Positions 53,501 through 64,000 of a DNA stretch of 64,000 bases are shown here, one piece after another. The notes beneath the pieces were generated by a model that was not told the origin of the DNA, made no database searches, and saw nothing but the letters and a program-made list of their open reading frames with translations. The stretch lies in the NCBI RefSeq assembly GCF_017309385.1, contig NZ_JAFJMJ010000002.1, positions 3,027,472 to 3,091,471 on the forward strand, written 5' to 3'. Origin of the DNA: Amycolatopsis sp. 195334CR. GTDB taxonomy: Bacteria; Actinomycetota; Actinomycetes; Mycobacteriales; Pseudonocardiaceae. Within the stretch, counting starts at the first letter, position 1. Each line of letters opens with the position of its first letter. The position numbers were made by a program, and so were the translations under genes.

Positions 53501-56500
53501 CGGAACAGCCCGGCCGTCAGCCACATCGCGGTGACCCCGTGCCGGGCCACGGCGGCCGCGATCCCGGCCGGATCCAGCCGGCCCTCGGCCACCACCACGG
53601 TGTGGCCGCGCAGCAACGTTGCCCACAGCTCGTAGGTGAACGCGTCGAAGGTCACCGGGGCGTGCAGCAACACCCGCTCGTGGCCGGTGGCGAACGCCGG
53701 TTCGGCGGCCAGCGCCACCACCCCGCGGTGCGTGAGCGCCACGCCCTTCGGCGTGCCGGTCGAGCCGGAGGTGTAGAGCACGAACGCCTGGTTCGACGGT
53801 GACAACGCCACCTCGGCCGGTCCGTAGTCCGGGCCATCGAGCTCCACAGTGGACAGGGTCAGCATCGCGCCCGCGTCCCGCAGCATGAACTCGATCCGCT
53901 CGGCCGGGTAGTCCGGATCGATCGGCAGGTACGCGCCACCGGCCTTCAGCACCGCCAGCATCGCCACCACCAGCTCGGCCGACCGCGGCAACGCCAGCGC
54001 CACCACCCGCTCCGGCCCCACACCGCGGGCGATCAGCGACCGCGCGAGCCGGTTCGAAGCAGCATCCAGCTCCGCGTACGACATCGAGTCGTGTCCGGAG
54101 ATCACCGCGATCGCGTCGGGCGCCTGCCGCGCGAACACCTCCACGATCGTGGATTCCCCGTCCACGACGGAGTCGTTCCACTCCCCCAGCAGGCGCTCAC
54201 GCTCGGTGTCGTCCAGCAGCTCGATCGCCCCGATCGAACTCCCCGGATCCGCCGCGATGGCGTGCAGGAGCCGCTCCAGCCGCCCGGCCAGCGCTTCCAC
54301 CGCCGCCCGGTCGAACGCGTCCGTGCGGTAGGAGAAGCGGAACGGCAGGGCGTGACCGGGACCGGCCGTGACCGTCATCGGGTAGTGCGCCGCGTCGTCG
54401 CTCCGGATGTCGGTGAGCGACAGCCCGCGCTCCGCCGGGGTCAGCGCGCCGAACGGGTAGTTCTCGAACACGAACAGCGTGTCGAATAACGCGCTGTGCC
54501 CGGCCAGGCGGTGCAGTTCGCTCAGTCCGAGGTGCTGGTGTTCGAGCAGCGCGGTCTGGTCCTCGCGCAGCCGCGTGAGCACCTCCGAGACCGGGGTGGC
54601 GAGGTCGTGCCGCAGCCGGACCGGCAGGGTGTTGATGAACAGGCCGACCATGCCCTCCACCCCGGGGAGCTGGGCCGGGCGACCGGCCACGGTGGTGCCG
54701 AACACCACGTCGTCGCGACCGGTGAGCCGGCCGACGAGCAGGCCCCAGGCACCCTGCAGGACCGTGCCGAGCGTGATGCCGAGCCGCTGCGCGAGCGTTC
54801 CCAAGGCAGCCGACACCGACGGGGAAAGCTCGAACTCGAAGTGCGCCCGCTCGCCCGTTCCGGTCGGCGAAGCCTGGCTCAGGTACGTCGGCTCCTCCAG
54901 CCCGGCGAGCATTTCGCGCCACGCGGCTACGGCGGCGTCGCGGTCCTGCGCCGCCTGCCACGCCAGGAACTCGCGGTACGGCGTCACCGGTGGGAGCCCG
55001 CTGAGATCCGCACCCGCTTCGTGGATCTCGAACAGTTCCCGCAGGAGAACCGGGACCGACCAGCCGTCCAGGATCACGTGGTGGTGGGACAGCAGCAGCC
55101 GGTGCCGTCGCGGGGACAACCCGATCAGCGTGGCGCGCAGGAGCGGGCCGGAGCCGATGTCGAACCCGCGTGCCCGGTCCTCGCGCACGACCCGGGCCAG
55201 CGCCGCCTCCTGCGCTTCACCGTCCATAGCGAACAGATCGACGTGCTGCCACGGCACCACCGCCCGCGCCGGGATGAGCTGAACGGGCCGCTCCAGCCCG
55301 TCGTGGGTGAACGAGGCACGCAGGCTCTCGTGCCGGTCGGCCAGTGCCTGCACCGACTTCCGCAGCAGTTCGGGGTCGACGGGCCCGTCGAGGCCCAGGT
55401 CGAGTTGCACGGTGTAGACGTCGTCGGTGTCCGCGGCGTGGAAGAGGAAGCCCTCCTGGAGCGGGGTGAGCGGGAGGATCTCCGCGGACGGGTCCAGCCG
55501 GTCGAGCTGCTCCTGGGTGAGGGATACCAGCGGGACGTCCGAGGGCGTGCGCCCGCCGCCGGTGCGGGCGGTGCAGGTGGCGACCGAGCGCAGCGCGGCG
55601 AACCACAGCTCGCCCAGCTCGCGCACCTCGTGCTCGGTCAGGCCGGTCCACAGCCACGTGGCTGCCAGTCGCGGCCCTTCGGCCGTGTCCATGGTGACCG
55701 CGCTCAGCTCCAGCGGAAGCGCCAGATCCCCGAGCCCGCCGCCCAGGAGCGACTCAGCCTGCCAGTCACCGCCGGTGGCGGCGGCCACGCGCCCCAGGTA
55801 GTTGAAGCCGACATCGGGCTCGCGCACCGACGCGAGTTCCCCGGAGCCGAGGTGCCGCAGGAGGCCGTACCCGAGGCCGTCGGGTACCGCGCGCAGTTGT
55901 TCCTTGACGCGTTTGACGGCCCCGCCGAGCGAATCACCGGCGTCGAGCACCTCGGACCAGGTCAGCGGGCCGCCGTCGACGCGGACCGGGTAGCGCGTGG
56001 TGAACCAGCCCACGGTGCGTGACAGGTCGATGCCTTCGGCGAGCGTTTCGTCCCGGCCGTGTCCTTCCACGGTGATGCCGAGCGGTCCGCGGGCCCGGCC
56101 CCGCCTGCGCCCCCATTCGGCCACGGCCAGGGAGAACGCGGCGAGCAGGACGTCCTGGACCCCGGCGTGGAAGGCCGCGGGCACCACGCCCAGCAGCGGT
56201 TCGGTGTCGGCGGGGTCCAGGTGGAGGGTGAGGCTGCCCGCGGTGCCGTCGGCCGGGCCCGGCACCACCGGGTCGAGGCCGGTGAGGATTTCCCGCCACC
56301 GCGGCAGTTCCTCCGCGCGCTCGGCCACCTGGGGCGTGAGCACTTCGGCCCAGCGGCGGAAGGAGGTGCCCACCTCCGGCAGGTGCACCGGGGCGCCGTC
56401 GCGGAGGGCTTCCCAGCCCGCGGCCAGGTCCGGCAGCAGCACGCGCCACGAGACCCCGTCGACCGCCACGTGGTGGATCACCAGCAGCAGCGTGCCGGGA

Positions 56501-59500
56501 GTCCCGGCGCCTCGGTCGAACCAGACGGCCCGCACCAGTTCACCGGCCGCGAGATCGAGTTCGCCGGAGGCCGTCCGGAGCGCGTCGTCGAGGTCCGGGT
56601 CCCCGGCGCCCTCGACCCGCCGCAGGCACTGCTCGGCCCGCACCGAGCCCACCGGTTCGACGGTCAGCGACCACGAATCGGTGACGCGCAGGCGTAACGC
56701 GTCGTGGTGGTCGAGCAGGGCCTGGAGCAGCCGGGTGAGGCCGTCGAAGTCCAGGTCCGCCGGGGTGGTGAGCGCCATCGCCTGGCAGAAGTCGTCGACC
56801 GGGCCCACGGCCTCGGCCAGCCACGCGATGATCGGCGTGAGCGGTACCGGTCCCACTCCGACGTCGGGCCGCACCGGTTCCCCGGCCGGCCGCACGATCG
56901 CCGCCAGTGCGCCGGGCGTCTTGTGCAGGAACACGTCCCGCGGCTTGATCAGCACACCGGCGGTGCGGGCCCGGCTGGCCAGCTGGATGGACGAGATGCT
57001 GTCGCCGCCCAGTTCGAAGAAGCTCTCGTTCGTGCCGACCTCCGGCAGGCCGAGCACTTCGGCGAACAGGGCGCACAACGCGCGCTCGCCGTCCGTCGCC
57101 GGTTCCTCGCGGTCGCCGCCGAACTCGGGGGCGGGCAGGGCGCGGCGGTCCAGCTTCCCGTTGGCGGTCAGGGGGAACGCGTCGAGCGCCACGATCGCGG
57201 ACGGCACGAGGTAGTCGGGCAGGCGCTCGGCCGCGAAGGCCCGTACCGCGGCCGGATCGACGTCGCCCGGGACCACGTAGCCGACCAGCCGCTTTTCGCC
57301 CGGCCGGTCCTCGCGGGCGATCACCGCCGCCTGGGTCACCGCTTCATGCCTGGTCAGGGCGGCTTCGACCTCGCCGGGCTCGATGCGGAAGCCCCGCACC
57401 TTCACCTGGTCGTCGACGCGGCCCAGGAACTCCAGTTCACCGTCGGCACGCCAGCGCACGACGTCCCCGGTCCGATACATCCGGCCCGGTCCGTATGGGT
57501 TGGCCACGAACCGCGAAGCCGTCAGCCCCGGCCGGTCCAGGTACCCCCGGGCCACCCCGGCACCGGCGATGTACAGCTCGCCCGGCACCCCGATCGGCAC
57601 CGGCCGCAGCCCGCGGTCGAGGACGTGGACGGGACCACCGGCCAGCGGCCGTCCGATGGGGACGGTGTGCCCCAGCTCGCCGACCCGATGCGCGGTGGCG
57701 AAGGTCGTGATTTCCGTCGGCCCGTACGCATCCACACTGTGCGCGGTGGCGAAGGTCGTGGTCTCCGTCGGGCCGTAGACGTCCACGATGGTCAGGTCGG
57801 GGCAGGCTTCGGCCACTCGGCGCACGGATTCCACCGGCACCACGTCGCCACCGGTCCACACCTCGCGCAGGCCCGCCAGGCACTCCGGCGCCTCCTCCGC
57901 GAAAACCCGGAACAGCCCGGCCGTCAGGAACATCCCGGTGACGTCGTGCCGAGCCACCAGTTCCGCGGTCACCACCGGATCCAGCCGCTGGTCCGGCGCG
58001 ATGACAACCGTGCGGCCGCCCAGCAACGTCGCCCAGAGTTCGTAGGTGAAGGCGTCGAAGGTCACCGGTGAGTGCAGCAGGACGCGCTCGTGCCCACCAC
58101 CGGCGAACCGCGGGTCACCGGCCAGCGCCACCACGTTCCGATGCGTGGCCCCGACGCCCTTCGGCGTACCGGTGGACCCCGACGTGTAGATCACGTACGC
58201 CTGGTTGTCCGGCGACAGCGCCACGTCGACCGGGCCTTCCTCCACCCCGTCGAAGTCCACAGTGGACAAGGTGAGCATCGCCCCGGCGTCCCCCAGCATG
58301 AACTCGATCCGCGAGGCCGGGTACGCCGGGTCGATCGGCAGATAGGCGCCACCGGCCTTCAGCACCGCCAGCATCGCCACCACCAGCTCCACCGACCGCG
58401 GCAACGCCAGCGCCACCACCCGCTCCGGCCCCACACCGCGAGCAATCAACGACCGCGCGAGCCGATTCGAAGCAGCATCCAGCTCCGCGTACGACATCGT
58501 GCGCTCACCGCAGATCAGCGCGACCGCGTCCGGTGCCTGCCGCGCGAACACCTCGACGATCGTGGACTCCTCATCCACCTGTCCGGTGTCGTTCCATTCC
58601 CGCAGGCGGTCGCGCTCGGTCGCGTCGAGCAGGTCGATCGCGCCGGTCCGGGTGCCGGGATCGGCCGCGACCGCCGCCAGCAGGCGCTCCAGCCTGGCCA
58701 GCAGGGATTCCACAGTGGACCGATCGAACACGTCCGCGTTGAACTCCACCACCCCGTGCAGCGCTTCGGCCACGCTGAAGACCAGATCCATGCGCGCCGT
58801 GCGAGTACCGATGGGCACCGGTTCCGCCGTCACGCCGGGCAGGTCCAGCTCGGCACCGGTCGCGTTCTGCCAGGCCAGCATGACCTGGAACAGCGGCTGA
58901 TGGGCCAGCGAACGCTCCGGGTTCAGGATCTCCACCAGGTGCTCGAACGGCACGTCCTGGTGGGCATAGGCTTCCAGGCAGCGCTCACGCACCCGGTCGA
59001 GCAGCTCGCGGAAAGTCGGGTCACCCGAGGTGTCCGTGCGCAGGACCAGCGTGTTCACGAAGAACCCGACCAAGTCATCGAGAGCCTCGTCGGTACGGCC
59101 CGCGATCGGCGAACCGATCGCGATGTCCTCCCCGGCACCGAGGCGGGACAGCAGGGCCACCAGGGCGGTGTGCACGACCATGAACAGGCTCGCGCCGCTG
59201 TCGTTCGCCAGGATTTCCAGCCGGGCGCGCAATTCGGGTGACCAGGAGAACGCGACCGTGTCGCCCGCGTAGGAGGCGATCGCGGGGTGCGGCCGGTCCG
59301 TCGGCAGGGTGATGCGTTCGGGCAGTCCGGCCAGGGTCCGCTGCCAGTAGGCGACCTGCGACGCGATTTCACTGGCCGTGTCCTCGGCCGAGCCGAGGGT
59401 TTCGCGTTGCCACAGCGTGTAATCCGCGTACTGCACCGGCAGCGGTCCCCACCCGGGCGCCTGTCCTTCACACCGCGCCGTGTAGGCCGTGCTCAGGTCG

Positions 59501-62500
59501 TCCACCAGCGGGGCGAGGGACCAGCCGTCGGCGGCGATGTGGTGCACGACCAGGGCCAGCACGTGCTCGTCGGGTCCGGTGCGGAACACCGTAGCCCGCA
59601 CGGGGATCTCGGTCTCCAGGTCGAAGGTGTGCCGGGCGGCTTCGGTGAGCGCGTGGTCGAGGTCGGCCACCTCGGTGACTGCCGGCGCGGGCCGTACCTG
59701 GTCGAGCACCTGCTGCCGGGGCTTCCCGTCGACCTCGGGGAAGACCGTGCGCAGGCTCTCGTGCCGCGCCACCACGTCGGCCAGCGCGGACTCCAGCGCT
59801 GCGACGTCGAGCCGCCCGGTCAGCCGCAGCGCCAACGGAATGTTGTAGGTCGGCGACGGGCCGTCGAACCGGTGCAGGAACCACAGGCGCGACTGGGCAA
59901 ACGACAGCGGCACGATCTCGGGCCGTGCTGACGGGACCAGAGCCGCCCGTGCGGCACCGGCGTCAGCCAGGCGCCGCGCGAGCGCACCGGCCGTGGGCGC
60001 CTCGAACAACGCGCGCACCCCCAGCTCGACGCCGAACGCCGTGCGCACCCGGGCCACCAGGCGCATCGCCAGCAAGGAATGCCCGCCCAGCTCGAAGAAG
60101 CTCTGGTCCGTGCCGATCACCGGCACGCCGAGCACGTCGGCGAACAGGGCGCACAGCTTCCGCTCGGCCGCCGTCCTCGGCTCCTGGTGCGCACCGCCGA
60201 ACTCCGGTGCCGGAAGCGCGCGCCGGTCGAGCTTGCCGTGGGTGGTCAACGGCAGCGCGTCAAGCGCCACCACGGCCGACGGCACCAGGTAACCGGGCAG
60301 GCGCTCGGTGAGGAAGGCCAGCACCTCAGCCGGGTCGGCCTCGGCCGCGACGACATAGGCGACCAGTCGCTTGTCGCCGGGACGGTCCTCGCGGGCGACC
60401 ACCGCCGCCTGCGTCACTGCTTCGTGCCGGGTCAGTACCGCCTCGACCTCACCCGGTTCGATGCGGAAACCCCGCACCTTCACCTGGTCGTCGACGCGGC
60501 CCAGGAACTCCAGCTCACCGTCAGCACGCCACCGCACCACATCCCCGGTCCGATACATCCGGCCCGGTCCAAAGGGATTGGCCACGAACCGCGAAGCCGT
60601 CAACCCCGGCTGGCCCAGGTAACCCCGAGCGTCACCCGACCCCGCGACGTACAACTCCCCCGGCACCCCAGCCGGGACCGGCCGCAGGCCGCGGTCGATA
60701 ACGTAGACCTGCCGCCCGGCGACCGGCCGTCCGATGGGGACGGTGCTCCCCAGTTCCCCGGCCCGGTGGACGGTGGCGAAGGTGGTGGTCTCCGTCGGCC
60801 CGTAGGCGTCCACAATGGTCAGAGCCGGGCAGGCCGCGGCCACCTGGCGCACGGACTCCACCGGCACCACGTCACCGCCGGTCCACACCTCACGCAGGCC
60901 CGCCAGGCACTCCGGCGCCTCCTCCGCGATCACCCGGAACAGCCCGGCGGTGATCCACATGGCCGAGATCCCGTGCCGCGCCACCAACTCGGCCACGGCA
61001 GGCGGGTCCAGCCGCTGCTCGGGCGCGACGACCACCGTGCCGCCACCCAGCAACGTCACCCACACCTCGTACGCGTGCGCGTCGAAGGTCACCGGCGAAT
61101 GCCACAGCACCGGGCCACCGCCGAAGGTCCCGGACAGCGTCACCACCCCGCGGTGCACCACCCCGACGCCCTTCGGCGTCCCCGTGGAGCCGGAGGTGTA
61201 GATCACACAGGCCAGGTTCGACGGCGACAACGCCACGTCGACCGGTCCCGCGTCCGCGCCATCGAGGTCCACAGTGGACAAGGTCAGCATCGCGCCGGAG
61301 TCGCGCAGCAGGAACTCGATCCGCTCAGCCGGGTACTCCGGGTCGATCGGCAGATAGGCACCGCCGGTCTTCAGGACCGCCAGCATCGCCACCACCAGCT
61401 CGGCCGACCGCGGCAGCGCGAGCGCCACGACTCGTTCCGGCCCCACGCCCTCGGCGATCAGCCGATGCGCGAGCCGGTTCGAGGCCGCGTCCAGTTCCCC
61501 GTACGTCATCGAGTCGTCACCGCAGACCACCGCGACGGCGTCCGGTGCCTGCCGTGCGATCACCTCGACGATCGTGGACTCCCCGTCCACGACGGTGCCG
61601 TTCCACTCCGACAGCAGACGCTCGCGCTCGGGCCCGTCCAGCAACTCGACCGCGCCGATCCGGCACCCCGGATCGGCCGCGACGGCGCGCAGCAGCCGTT
61701 CCAGCCTGGCCAGCAGGGACTCCACAGTGGACCGGTCGAACACGTCGGTCCGGAACTCGACGGCACCCGAGATGCCGTCGCGCTCGGTGAAGTACAGGGA
61801 AAGGTCCACGCGGGACGTCCCGGTGGTCACCGGCAGCGGCTCGCAGTCCACGCCGGTGAACTGGAGCGCGGCGGCGCTGTTCTGCCACGCGAGCAGGACC
61901 TGGAACAGCGGCTGGTGCGCCAGCGAACGCTCCGGGTTCAGGGCCTCGACGAGGTGCTCGAAGGGCACGTCCTGGTGCGCGTACGCCGCCAGGCTCCGCT
62001 CACGCACCCGCTCCAGCAGCTCACGGAAAGTCGGGTCGCCCGAGGTGTCCGTGCGCAGGACCAGCGTGTTCACGAAGAACCCGACCAGGTCGTCCAGCGC
62101 CTCGTCCGTCCGGCCCGCGATCGGCGAGCCGACCGCGACGTCGTCACCCGCGCCGAGCCGCGACAGCAGGGCCGCCACGGCGGCGTTGACCACCATGAAC
62201 AGGCTGACCCCGCACTCACTGGCCAGGCCCGCCAACCGGGCGTGCAGGTCGTCGGGCCAGGCGAAGGTCACCGTGTCGCCCGCGAGCGAGGCGACCTGCG
62301 GGTAGGACCGGTCCACCGGCATGGTGATGCGTTCCGGCAGGCCCGCCAGGGCCTGCTTCCAGTAGGCGACCTGCGAAGCGACCTCGCTGCCGGGATCCTC
62401 CAACGCGCCGAGGACTTCGCGTTGCCACAACGTGTAGTCCGCGTACTGCACCGGCAGCGGCGCCCACTCCGGCACGCGGCCGGCTCGCCGGGCGGCGTAG

Positions 62501-64000
62501 GCGGCGCTCACGTCACGCACGAGCGGTTCCATCGACCAGCCGTCGCCTGCGATGTGGTGCAGCACCAGCACCAGTGCGTGGTCCTCGGGTCCGGCGCGGA
62601 ACAGCTCCGCCCGCAGCGGGATCTCGGACTCCAGGTCGAAGGCGTGGCGGGCCGCGACGGTGGCCGCCGCGGCGAGGTCGCGCACCTCGGTGACGGCCAG
62701 CTCCGGGCGCACCTGGTCGAGCACCTGCTGGCGCGGCACACCGTCGACCTCGGGATACACCGTGCGCAGGCTCTCGTGCCTGGCCACCACGTCGGCGAGC
62801 GCGAGTTCGAGCGCTTCCACATCGAGCTGCCCGGTCAACCGCAACGCCAGCGGGATGTTGTAGGTCGGCGACGGGCCTTCGAACCGGTTCAGGAACCACA
62901 GCCGCGACTGCGCGAACGACAACGGCACGACCTCCGGCCGTGACGACGGGACCAGAGCCGCCCGCGCGGTTCCGGCCTCCTCCAGCTGTCGTGCGAGCGC
63001 GCTGACGGTAGGCGCCTCGAACAACGCCCGCACGCCCAGCTCCACCCCGAACGCCGTGCGCACCCTGGCGATCAGCCGCGTGGCCAGCAGCGAATGCCCG
63101 CCCAAATCGAAGAAGCTCTCGTTCGTCCCGACCTCGGGCACACCGAGGACGTCGGCGAACAAGCCGCACAACTGGTGCTCCGCCGCGTTGCGCGGTTCCT
63201 GCCTGACTCCGGTGCCGAACTCCGGGGCGGGCAAGGCACGCCGGTCGAGCTTCCCGTTCACCGTCAACGGCAACTCGTCCAGCACCACCACCGCCGACGG
63301 CACCATGAACTCCGGCAACCACTCCGCCGCATGCGCACGTACGGCACCGGCCAGCGTGCCCACGTCCTGCCTGCTCGCCGGGTTGTTCGTGAAGGCACCC
63401 GGCGAGAACTCGCCCGCCGGGTCGCCCGCGATCCGCACCGGCGGCAGCCCGGCCCGCACGCACAGCACGTCGAACTGCCCGAGGTCCGCCGACCAGGTGG
63501 CCACCGCCCGGTAACCCAGCTCGCCCAGCGCCCTGATCAGCTCGTCGGGATCCACGACGTCGGCGGCGACAGGCTCACCCCGGTAGTCCGCGACCTCCTC
63601 GGCCAGGCGCGCGTTCGGCACGCCTTCGACGCGCAGCACCTCGGGTTCCGCGCTCAGCCGCCGCAGCAGTTCGTCCACGCCGGTGAATCGCACGGTGTCC
63701 ACGGTGTCCAATTCGGACACCGGCACCGGGCGCGTGTGCAGCACGACGTCGTAGCGGTGCCGGGTCAGTTCGTTGTGGTACGACCCCGCTTTGAGCTGGA
63801 CCTCCGCCCATTCCAGACCGGGCGCGTGCGAGGCGAGCGCGGGGAAGAACGCCGGGTCGACCAGGAGTTCCTTCTCCCACAGGACCGCCTTCTCCGCGGC
63901 GGCGTGCACGTTCGGCGCGCCCTGGCGCGCCTGGACGGCCGAGTGGAAGCAGGTCGCCAGCCGCTTGTTGCGGACGTCGCCGACAAAAACCACCCCACCG
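47539..64000 (-). CDS. Nonribosomal peptide synthetase, 3' part (5' end beyond the window)
   Basis: One open frame of about 5,487 codons in view, still open at the right edge, so the protein is larger. Order from the edge: end of an N-methyltransferase inserted in an A domain, A end, T / C-A-T / C-A-T-E / C-A-T / C-A-nMT-T-TE. Condensation motifs are HHIAGDGWS (62536-62565, 52098-52126), HHIAADGWS (59521-59548) and [10 protein letters not shown] (55064-55087). The epimerase has [10 protein letters not shown] (56447-56476), and the thioesterase GWSFGG (about 48045). Every T domain has LGG(H/N/D)S. It assembles a peptide whose last four residues would be X, D-X, X and N-methyl-X before TE release. 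No MbtH gene, tailoring enzyme or exporter is visible here. Confidence 0.96.
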   Translation of the reverse strand, partial: GGVVFVGDVRNKRLATCFHSAVQARQGAPNVHAAAEKAVLWEKELLVDPAFFPALASHAPGLEWAEVQLKAGSYHNELTRHRYDVVLHTRPVPVSELDTVDTVRFTGVDELLRRLSAEPEVLRVEGVPNARLAEEVADYRGEPVAADVVDPDELIRALGELGYRAVATWSADLGQFDVLCVRAGLPPVRIAGDPAGEFSPGAFTNNPASRQDVGTLAGAVRAHAAEWLPEFMVPSAVVVLDELPLTVNGKLDRRALPAPEFGTGVRQEPRNAAEHQLCGLFADVLGVPEVGTNESFFDLGGHSLLATRLIARVRTAFGVELGVRALFEAPTVSALARQLEEAGTARAALVPSSRPEVVPLSFAQSRLWFLNRFEGPSPTYNIPLALRLTGQLDVEALELALADVVARHESLRTVYPEVDGVPRQQVLDQVRPELAVTEVRDLAAAATVAARHAFDLESEIPLRAELFRAGPEDHALVLVLHHIAGDGWSMEPLVRDVSAAYAARRAGRVPEWAPLPVQYADYTLWQREVLGALEDPGSEVASQVAYWKQALAGLPERITMPVDRSYPQVASLAGDTVTFAWPDDLHARLAGLASECGVSLFMVVNAAVAALLSRLGAGDDVAVGSPIAGRTDEALDDLVGFFVNTLVLRTDTSGDPTFRELLERVRERSLAAYAHQDVPFEHLVEALNPERSLAHQPLFQVLLAWQNSAAALQFTGVDCEPLPVTTGTSRVDLSLYFTERDGISGAVEFRTDVFDRSTVESLLARLERLLRAVAADPGCRIGAVELLDGPERERLLSEWNGTVVDGESTIVEVIARQAPDAVAVVCGDDSMTYGELDAASNRLAHRLIAEGVGPERVVALALPRSAELVVAMLAVLKTGGAYLPIDPEYPAERIEFLLRDSGAMLTLSTVDLDGADAGPVDVALSPSNLACVIYTSGSTGTPKGVGVVHRGVVTLSGTFGGGPVLWHSPVTFDAHAYEVWVTLLGGGTVVVAPEQRLDPPAVAELVARHGISAMWITAGLFRVIAEEAPECLAGLREVWTGGDVVPVESVRQVAAACPALTIVDAYGPTETTTFATVHRAGELGSTVPIGRPVAGRQVYVIDRGLRPVPAGVPGELYVAGSGDARGYLGQPGLTASRFVANPFGPGRMYRTGDVVRWRADGELEFLGRVDDQVKVRGFRIEPGEVEAVLTRHEAVTQAAVVAREDRPGDKRLVAYVVAAEADPAEVLAFLTERLPGYLVPSAVVALDALPLTTHGKLDRRALPAPEFGGAHQEPRTAAERKLCALFADVLGVPVIGTDQSFFELGGHSLLAMRLVARVRTAFGVELGVRALFEAPTAGALARRLADAGAARAALVPSARPEIVPLSFAQSRLWFLHRFDGPSPTYNIPLALRLTGRLDVAALESALADVVARHESLRTVFPEVDGKPRQQVLDQVRPAPAVTEVADLDHALTEAARHTFDLETEIPVRATVFRTGPDEHVLALVVHHIAADGWSLAPLVDDLSTAYTARCEGQAPGWGPLPVQYADYTLWQRETLGSAEDTASEIASQVAYWQRTLAGLPERITLPTDRPHPAIASYAGDTVAFSWSPELRARLEILANDSGASLFMVVHTALVALLSRLGAGEDIAIGSPIAGRTDEALDDLVGFFVNTLVLRTDTSGDPTFRELLDRVRERCLEAYAHQDVPFEHLVEILNPERSLAHQPLFQVMLAWQNATGAELDLPGVTAEPVPIGTRTARMDLVFSVAEALHGVVEFNADVFDRSTVESLLARLERLLAAVAADPGTRTGAIDLLDATERDRLREWNDTGQVDEESTIVEVFARQAPDAVALICGERTMSYAELDAASNRLARSLIARGVGPERVVALALPRSVELVVAMLAVLKAGGAYLPIDPAYPASRIEFMLGDAGAMLTLSTVDFDGVEEGPVDVALSPDNQAYVIYTSGSTGTPKGVGATHRNVVALAGDPRFAGGGHERVLLHSPVTFDAFTYELWATLLGGRTVVIAPDQRLDPVVTAELVARHDVTGMFLTAGLFRVFAEEAPECLAGLREVWTGGDVVPVESVRRVAEACPDLTIVDVYGPTETTTFATAHSVDAYGPTEITTFATAHRVGELGHTVPIGRPLAGGPVHVLDRGLRPVPIGVPGELYIAGAGVARGYLDRPGLTASRFVANPYGPGRMYRTGDVVRWRADGELEFLGRVDDQVKVRGFRIEPGEVEAALTRHEAVTQAAVIAREDRPGEKRLVGYVVPGDVDPAAVRAFAAERLPDYLVPSAIVALDAFPLTANGKLDRRALPAPEFGGDREEPATDGERALCALFAEVLGLPEVGTNESFFELGGDSISSIQLASRARTAGVLIKPRDVFLHKTPGALAAIVRPAGEPVRPDVGVGPVPLTPIIAWLAEAVGPVDDFCQAMALTTPADLDFDGLTRLLQALLDHHDALRLRVTDSWSLTVEPVGSVRAEQCLRRVEGAGDPDLDDALRTASGELDLAAGELVRAVWFDRGAGTPGTLLLVIHHVAVDGVSWRVLLPDLAAGWEALRDGAPVHLPEVGTSFRRWAEVLTPQVAERAEELPRWREILTGLDPVVPGPADGTAGSLTLHLDPADTEPLLGVVPAAFHAGVQDVLLAAFSLAVAEWGRRRGRARGPLGITVEGHGRDETLAEGIDLSRTVGWFTTRYPVRVDGGPLTWSEVLDAGDSLGGAVKRVKEQLRAVPDGLGYGLLRHLGSGELASVREPDVGFNYLGRVAAATGGDWQAESLLGGGLGDLALPLELSAVTMDTAEGPRLAATWLWTGLTEHEVRELGELWFAALRSVATCTARTGGGRTPSDVPLVSLTQEQLDRLDPSAEILPLTPLQEGFLFHAADTDDVYTVQLDLGLDGPVDPELLRKSVQALADRHESLRASFTHDGLERPVQLIPARAVVPWQHVDLFAMDGEAQEAALARVVREDRARGFDIGSGPLLRATLIGLSPRRHRLLLSHHHVILDGWSVPVLLRELFEIHEAGADLSGLPPVTPYREFLAWQAAQDRDAAVAAWREMLAGLEEPTYLSQASPTGTGERAHFEFELSPSVSAALGTLAQRLGITLGTVLQGAWGLLVGRLTGRDDVVFGTTVAGRPAQLPGVEGMVGLFINTLPVRLRHDLATPVSEVLTRLREDQTALLEHQHLGLSELHRLAGHSALFDTLFVFENYPFGALTPAERGLSLTDIRSDDAAHYPMTVTAGPGHALPFRFSYRTDAFDRAAVEALAGRLERLLHAIAADPGSSIGAIELLDDTERERLLGEWNDSVVDGESTIVEVFARQAPDAIAVISGHDSMSYAELDAASNRLARSLIARGVGPERVVALALPRSAELVVAMLAVLKAGGAYLPIDPDYPAERIEFMLRDAGAMLTLSTVELDGPDYGPAEVALSPSNQAFVLYTSGSTGTPKGVALTHRGVVALAAEPAFATGHERVLLHAPVTFDAFTYELWATLLRGHTVVVAEGRLDPAGIAAAVARHGVTAMWLTAGLFRVVAEEAPECLAGLREVWTGGDLVPVESVRRVAVACPELTIVDGYGPTETTTFATAHRIGAPETTVPIGRPIAGRRVYVLDAALRPVPAGVPGELYIAGSGEARGYLGQAGLTASRFVACPFAPGRMYRTGDVVRWRADGELEFLGRGDDQVKVRGFRIEPGEVEAVLTRHETVTQAVVVAREDRPGDKRLVAYVVPAEVDPADVRAFLAERLPDHLVPSAVVPLDEFPLTAHGKLDRRALPAPEFGGDWREPRNATEHLLCVAFAEVLGVPSVGTQDGFFDLGGNSLLATRLVARVRTAFGVELGVRALFEAPTVGALARRLTGAGAARVTLARADRPEVVPLSFAQARLWFLNRLEGPSPTYNIPLALRLTGVVDVAALEAALGDVVARHESLRTVFPEVDGVPRQLVLDEVKPALAVTEDPDLAAAARHVFDLETEIPLHAALFRVGPEEHVLVVVVHHIAGDGWSLRPLWSDLSSAYEARCAGRAPAWAPLPVQYADYTLWQREVLGDPDDADSESAAQVAYWRQRLADLPERITLPMDRPHPRSPSYAGETVPFEWSAGLRTRLEEVARESGASLFMVVNAALAALLSRLGAGTDIPIGAAIAGRTDEALDDLVGFFVNTLVLRTDTSGDPTFRQLLAQVRERSLEAYAHQDVPFEHLVEILNPERSLAHQPLFQVMLGWQNMPAGAVQLPGLTAAHEFLGAGTAKFDLSVHVVAGRGVEHLEGVVEFNTDVFDRSTVESLLARLERLLAAVADEPDRRVGSVDLLGADERARLLAEFNVAARDTAEATIPEVFARQAPEATALVFGAESMSYGELDAASNRLARSLIARGVGPERVVALALPRSPELVVAMLAVLKAGGAYLPIDPDYPAERVEFMLRDTEPLLTLTSADSGELDASPVEVALSPSNQAYVIYTSGSTGGAKGVATSHANVVTLAAEPRFAGHERVLLHSPMTFDAFTYELWATLLGGRTVVIAPERRLDPAGIAAAVARHGVTAMWLTAGLFRVVAEEAPECLAGLREVWTGGDVVPVDSVRAVLAACPGLEVVDGYGPTETTTFATAHRIGELGHTVPIGRPIAGRAAYVLDAALQPVPVGVPGELYVSGAGVARGYAGRAGLTASRFVADPFAPGRRAYRTGDVVRWRADGELEFLGRVDDQVKVRGFRVEPGEVEAALVRHEAVAQAVVVAREDSSGDKRLIGYVVPAPDEAGAFEEQQVQDWQEVYDELYSTVDELPLGTNFAGWNSSYTREPIPLPEMREWRDETVRRILDFEPRNVLEIGVGSGLLLSEIAPGCESYWATDFSPEVVDRLRGQVADRPDLARHTELRCQPADEVTGLPEGHFDVVVINSVVQYFPHADYLAEVLRSVVRLLAPGGVVFVGDVRNRELARCFHTAVQLHQGAENVLSAAEQALLREKELLVDPAFFTALAAHVPGFAAAEVRLKAGAHHNELTRYRYDVVLHTRPGADRDVTVARWECAEELVRHLGTGPEVLRVEGIPNRRLAREAAAYGVLREGGSVAGARAADRDAADPHELAETVARHGYRAMATWSAVPEQFDVVCVRADLPVIPPAVPEPAGEFSPGAFTNSPAARHDVGALAGAVRSFVAGWLPEYLVPSSVVVLDALPLTANGKVDRRALPAPDFGRGDTRGTPRTATEQTLCELFAEVLGLPEVGTNESFFDLGGHSLLATRLIARVRAAFEVELGVRALFEAPTVNGLARQLATGGSGRALETLLPLRSTGSATPLFCIHPGGGMSWSYASLVPHLDPDVPVYGIQARSLTGKQAPATVREMVLDYLDEVRAVQPTGPYRLLGWSFGGVAAHAMATELQARGEEVELLVMLDAAPPELLKGVDMPEISEEDVLRLLVAAPGAEPDAAVTHEEATTHLRETGGSAGLLVDDEMLRGIRACLVVNPRLQQEYVPGIFRGDLVFFAAAGERPHGDPAVAWWPHVTGDVDVHEVDAEHEWMLQPEPAEAIGTALRALLT
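47542..48290 (-). other. NRPS terminal thioesterase
   Basis: Type I thioesterase with [20 protein letters not shown], nucleophile elbow [11 protein letters not shown] and catalytic His in [11 protein letters not shown]. It releases the peptide by hydrolysis or ring closure; sequence does not tell which. Confidence 0.92.
48320..52495 (-). other. NRPS module 4: C-A-nMT-T
   Basis: Condensation (about 51160-52495). Adenylation (about 49880-51150 plus the A10 end at 48560-48770), with code D-A-Y-W-W-G-G-T-F-K, valine-like. An N-methyltransferase is inserted between A8 and A10 (about 48770-49860), with SAM motif [12 protein letters not shown]. Carrier [14 protein letters not shown] at about 48420-48455. 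Predicts an N-methylated, valine-like last residue. Confidence 0.8.
52530..55490 (-). other. NRPS module 3: C-A-T (condensation of DCL type)
   Basis: The condensation domain starts [15 protein letters not shown] and has [10 protein letters not shown], both typical of DCL domains that accept a D residue from the upstream epimerase module. Adenylation (about 52750-54170) code D-A-Y-W-W-G-G-T-F-K, two changes from the valine code. Carrier [14 protein letters not shown] at about 52610-52650. Confidence 0.78.
55510..59930 (-). other. NRPS module 2: C-A-T-E, with duplicated A5 core
   Basis: LCL condensation (about 58590-59930), adenylation (57125-58580), carrier with [11 protein letters not shown] (about 56905-57110) and epimerase (55510-56880). 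Ten-letter code D-A-Y-F-W-G-V/A-T-F-K, suggesting Val or Ile. The A5 core YGPTE is present twice (see separate entry), so activity is uncertain. The epimerase active-site [10 protein letters not shown] is complete; a D residue is predicted if the module works. Confidence 0.75.
57690..57791. repeat. 51-bp in-frame tandem duplication inside the NRPS A2 domain
   Basis: Copies at 57690-57740 and 57741-57791 match at about 42 of 51 positions and keep frame (17 codons). They encode [17 protein letters not shown] followed by [17 protein letters not shown]. The other three complete A domains in this protein have a single copy. Confidence 0.9.
59985..62945 (-). other. NRPS module 1: C-A-T
   Basis: LCL-type condensation domain (about 61640-62945), adenylation domain (about 60200-61590) and carrier (about 59985-60190). 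By my alignment to PheA the ten specificity residues read D-A-Y-W-W-G-A-T-F-K, near the valine code DAFWIGGTFK. Phosphate loop [11 protein letters not shown] and A8 [15 protein letters not shown] are intact. A branched-chain aliphatic residue is predicted. Confidence 0.75.
62985..64000 (-). other. NRPS module 0, truncated: end of nMT, end of A, and T domain
   Basis: The edge cuts an N-methyltransferase insert ([14 protein letters not shown] onward). It is followed by an A-domain end, [29 protein letters not shown], at about 63230-63310 and a carrier domain ([14 protein letters not shown], about 63080-63120). The domain's amino acid cannot be predicted because the specificity core is outside the window. 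Confidence 0.85.

Overview
The window is high-GC DNA with dense gene packing, ATGA/GTGA start-stop overlaps, GTG/TTG starts, Tat and lipoprotein signals and a giant nonribosomal peptide synthetase (NRPS). This fits an actinomycete, most likely of the Amycolatopsis/Pseudonocardiaceae type. That assignment rests on style and gene content only. No rRNA, tRNA or housekeeping gene was recognised; the window looks like accessory chromosome.

Layout, left to right. (1) 169-2614: a sugar aminotransferase and a GT1 glycosyltransferase, probably the edge of a natural-product or glycosylation locus. (2) 2732-18504: a large uncharacterised catabolic locus. A LacI regulator diverges from an operon of bicupin, alpha/beta-hydrolase, histidinol-dehydrogenase-like enzyme, SDR and HpcH-type aldolase. 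A second operon encodes a complete sugar-type ABC importer plus a two-domain SnoaL/NTF2-like protein. A LysR regulator then diverges from a second HisD-like/SnoaL-like pair and a nitrilase-family amidohydrolase. Four ATACGNAT sites tie the LacI regulator to its own gene and to the first two operons. (3) 18505-22271: MmpS-like lipoprotein, HAF-repeat secreted protein, GlxA-type regulator with an exported DJ-1/PfpI protein, and a DUF3072-like small protein. (4) 22282-27651: JmjC oxygenase, a small partner protein with an FDLD motif, SDR, Old-Yellow-Enzyme family oxidoreductase, TetR regulator and MFS transporter. (5) 27753-30732: two proteins of unknown function, a second LacI regulator with a duplicated operator, and an unknown gene. 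(6) 30737-37140: acyl-CoA locus (thiolase-like protein with DUF35 partner, TetR, acyl-CoA ligase, SDR, enoyl-CoA hydratase, CdaR/PucR regulator). (7) 37269-39401: a frameshifted Tat-exported FAD dehydrogenase followed by a degenerate 25-bp tandem repeat array. (8) 39510-44662: a signalling locus with a SpoIIE-type phosphatase, a CarH-like B12 photoreceptor-type protein, three STAS proteins and a STAS-AraC fusion. (9) 44846-47512: XRE-cupin regulator, DadA-like oxidase, GntR regulator. (10) 47539-64000 (minus, 5' end beyond the window): the last part of an NRPS, reading [nMT-A]-T / C-A-T / C-A-T-E / C-A-T / C-A-nMT-T-TE.

How parts work together (inference): region 2 imports a sugar-like or polyol-like compound and oxidises and cleaves it under LacI/LysR control. 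Region 8 is a partner-switching cascade that could be gated by light through adenosylcobalamin. Region 10 ends synthesis of an N-methylated, branched-chain-rich peptide with one D residue. Points most worth attention: the B12/PP2C/STAS locus, the HisD/SnoaL catabolic locus, the 51-bp in-frame duplication of the A5 core in one NRPS adenylation domain, the JmjC/FDLD pair, the duplicated CATTAACGTTCATG operator, and the tandem repeat array beside a broken gene.
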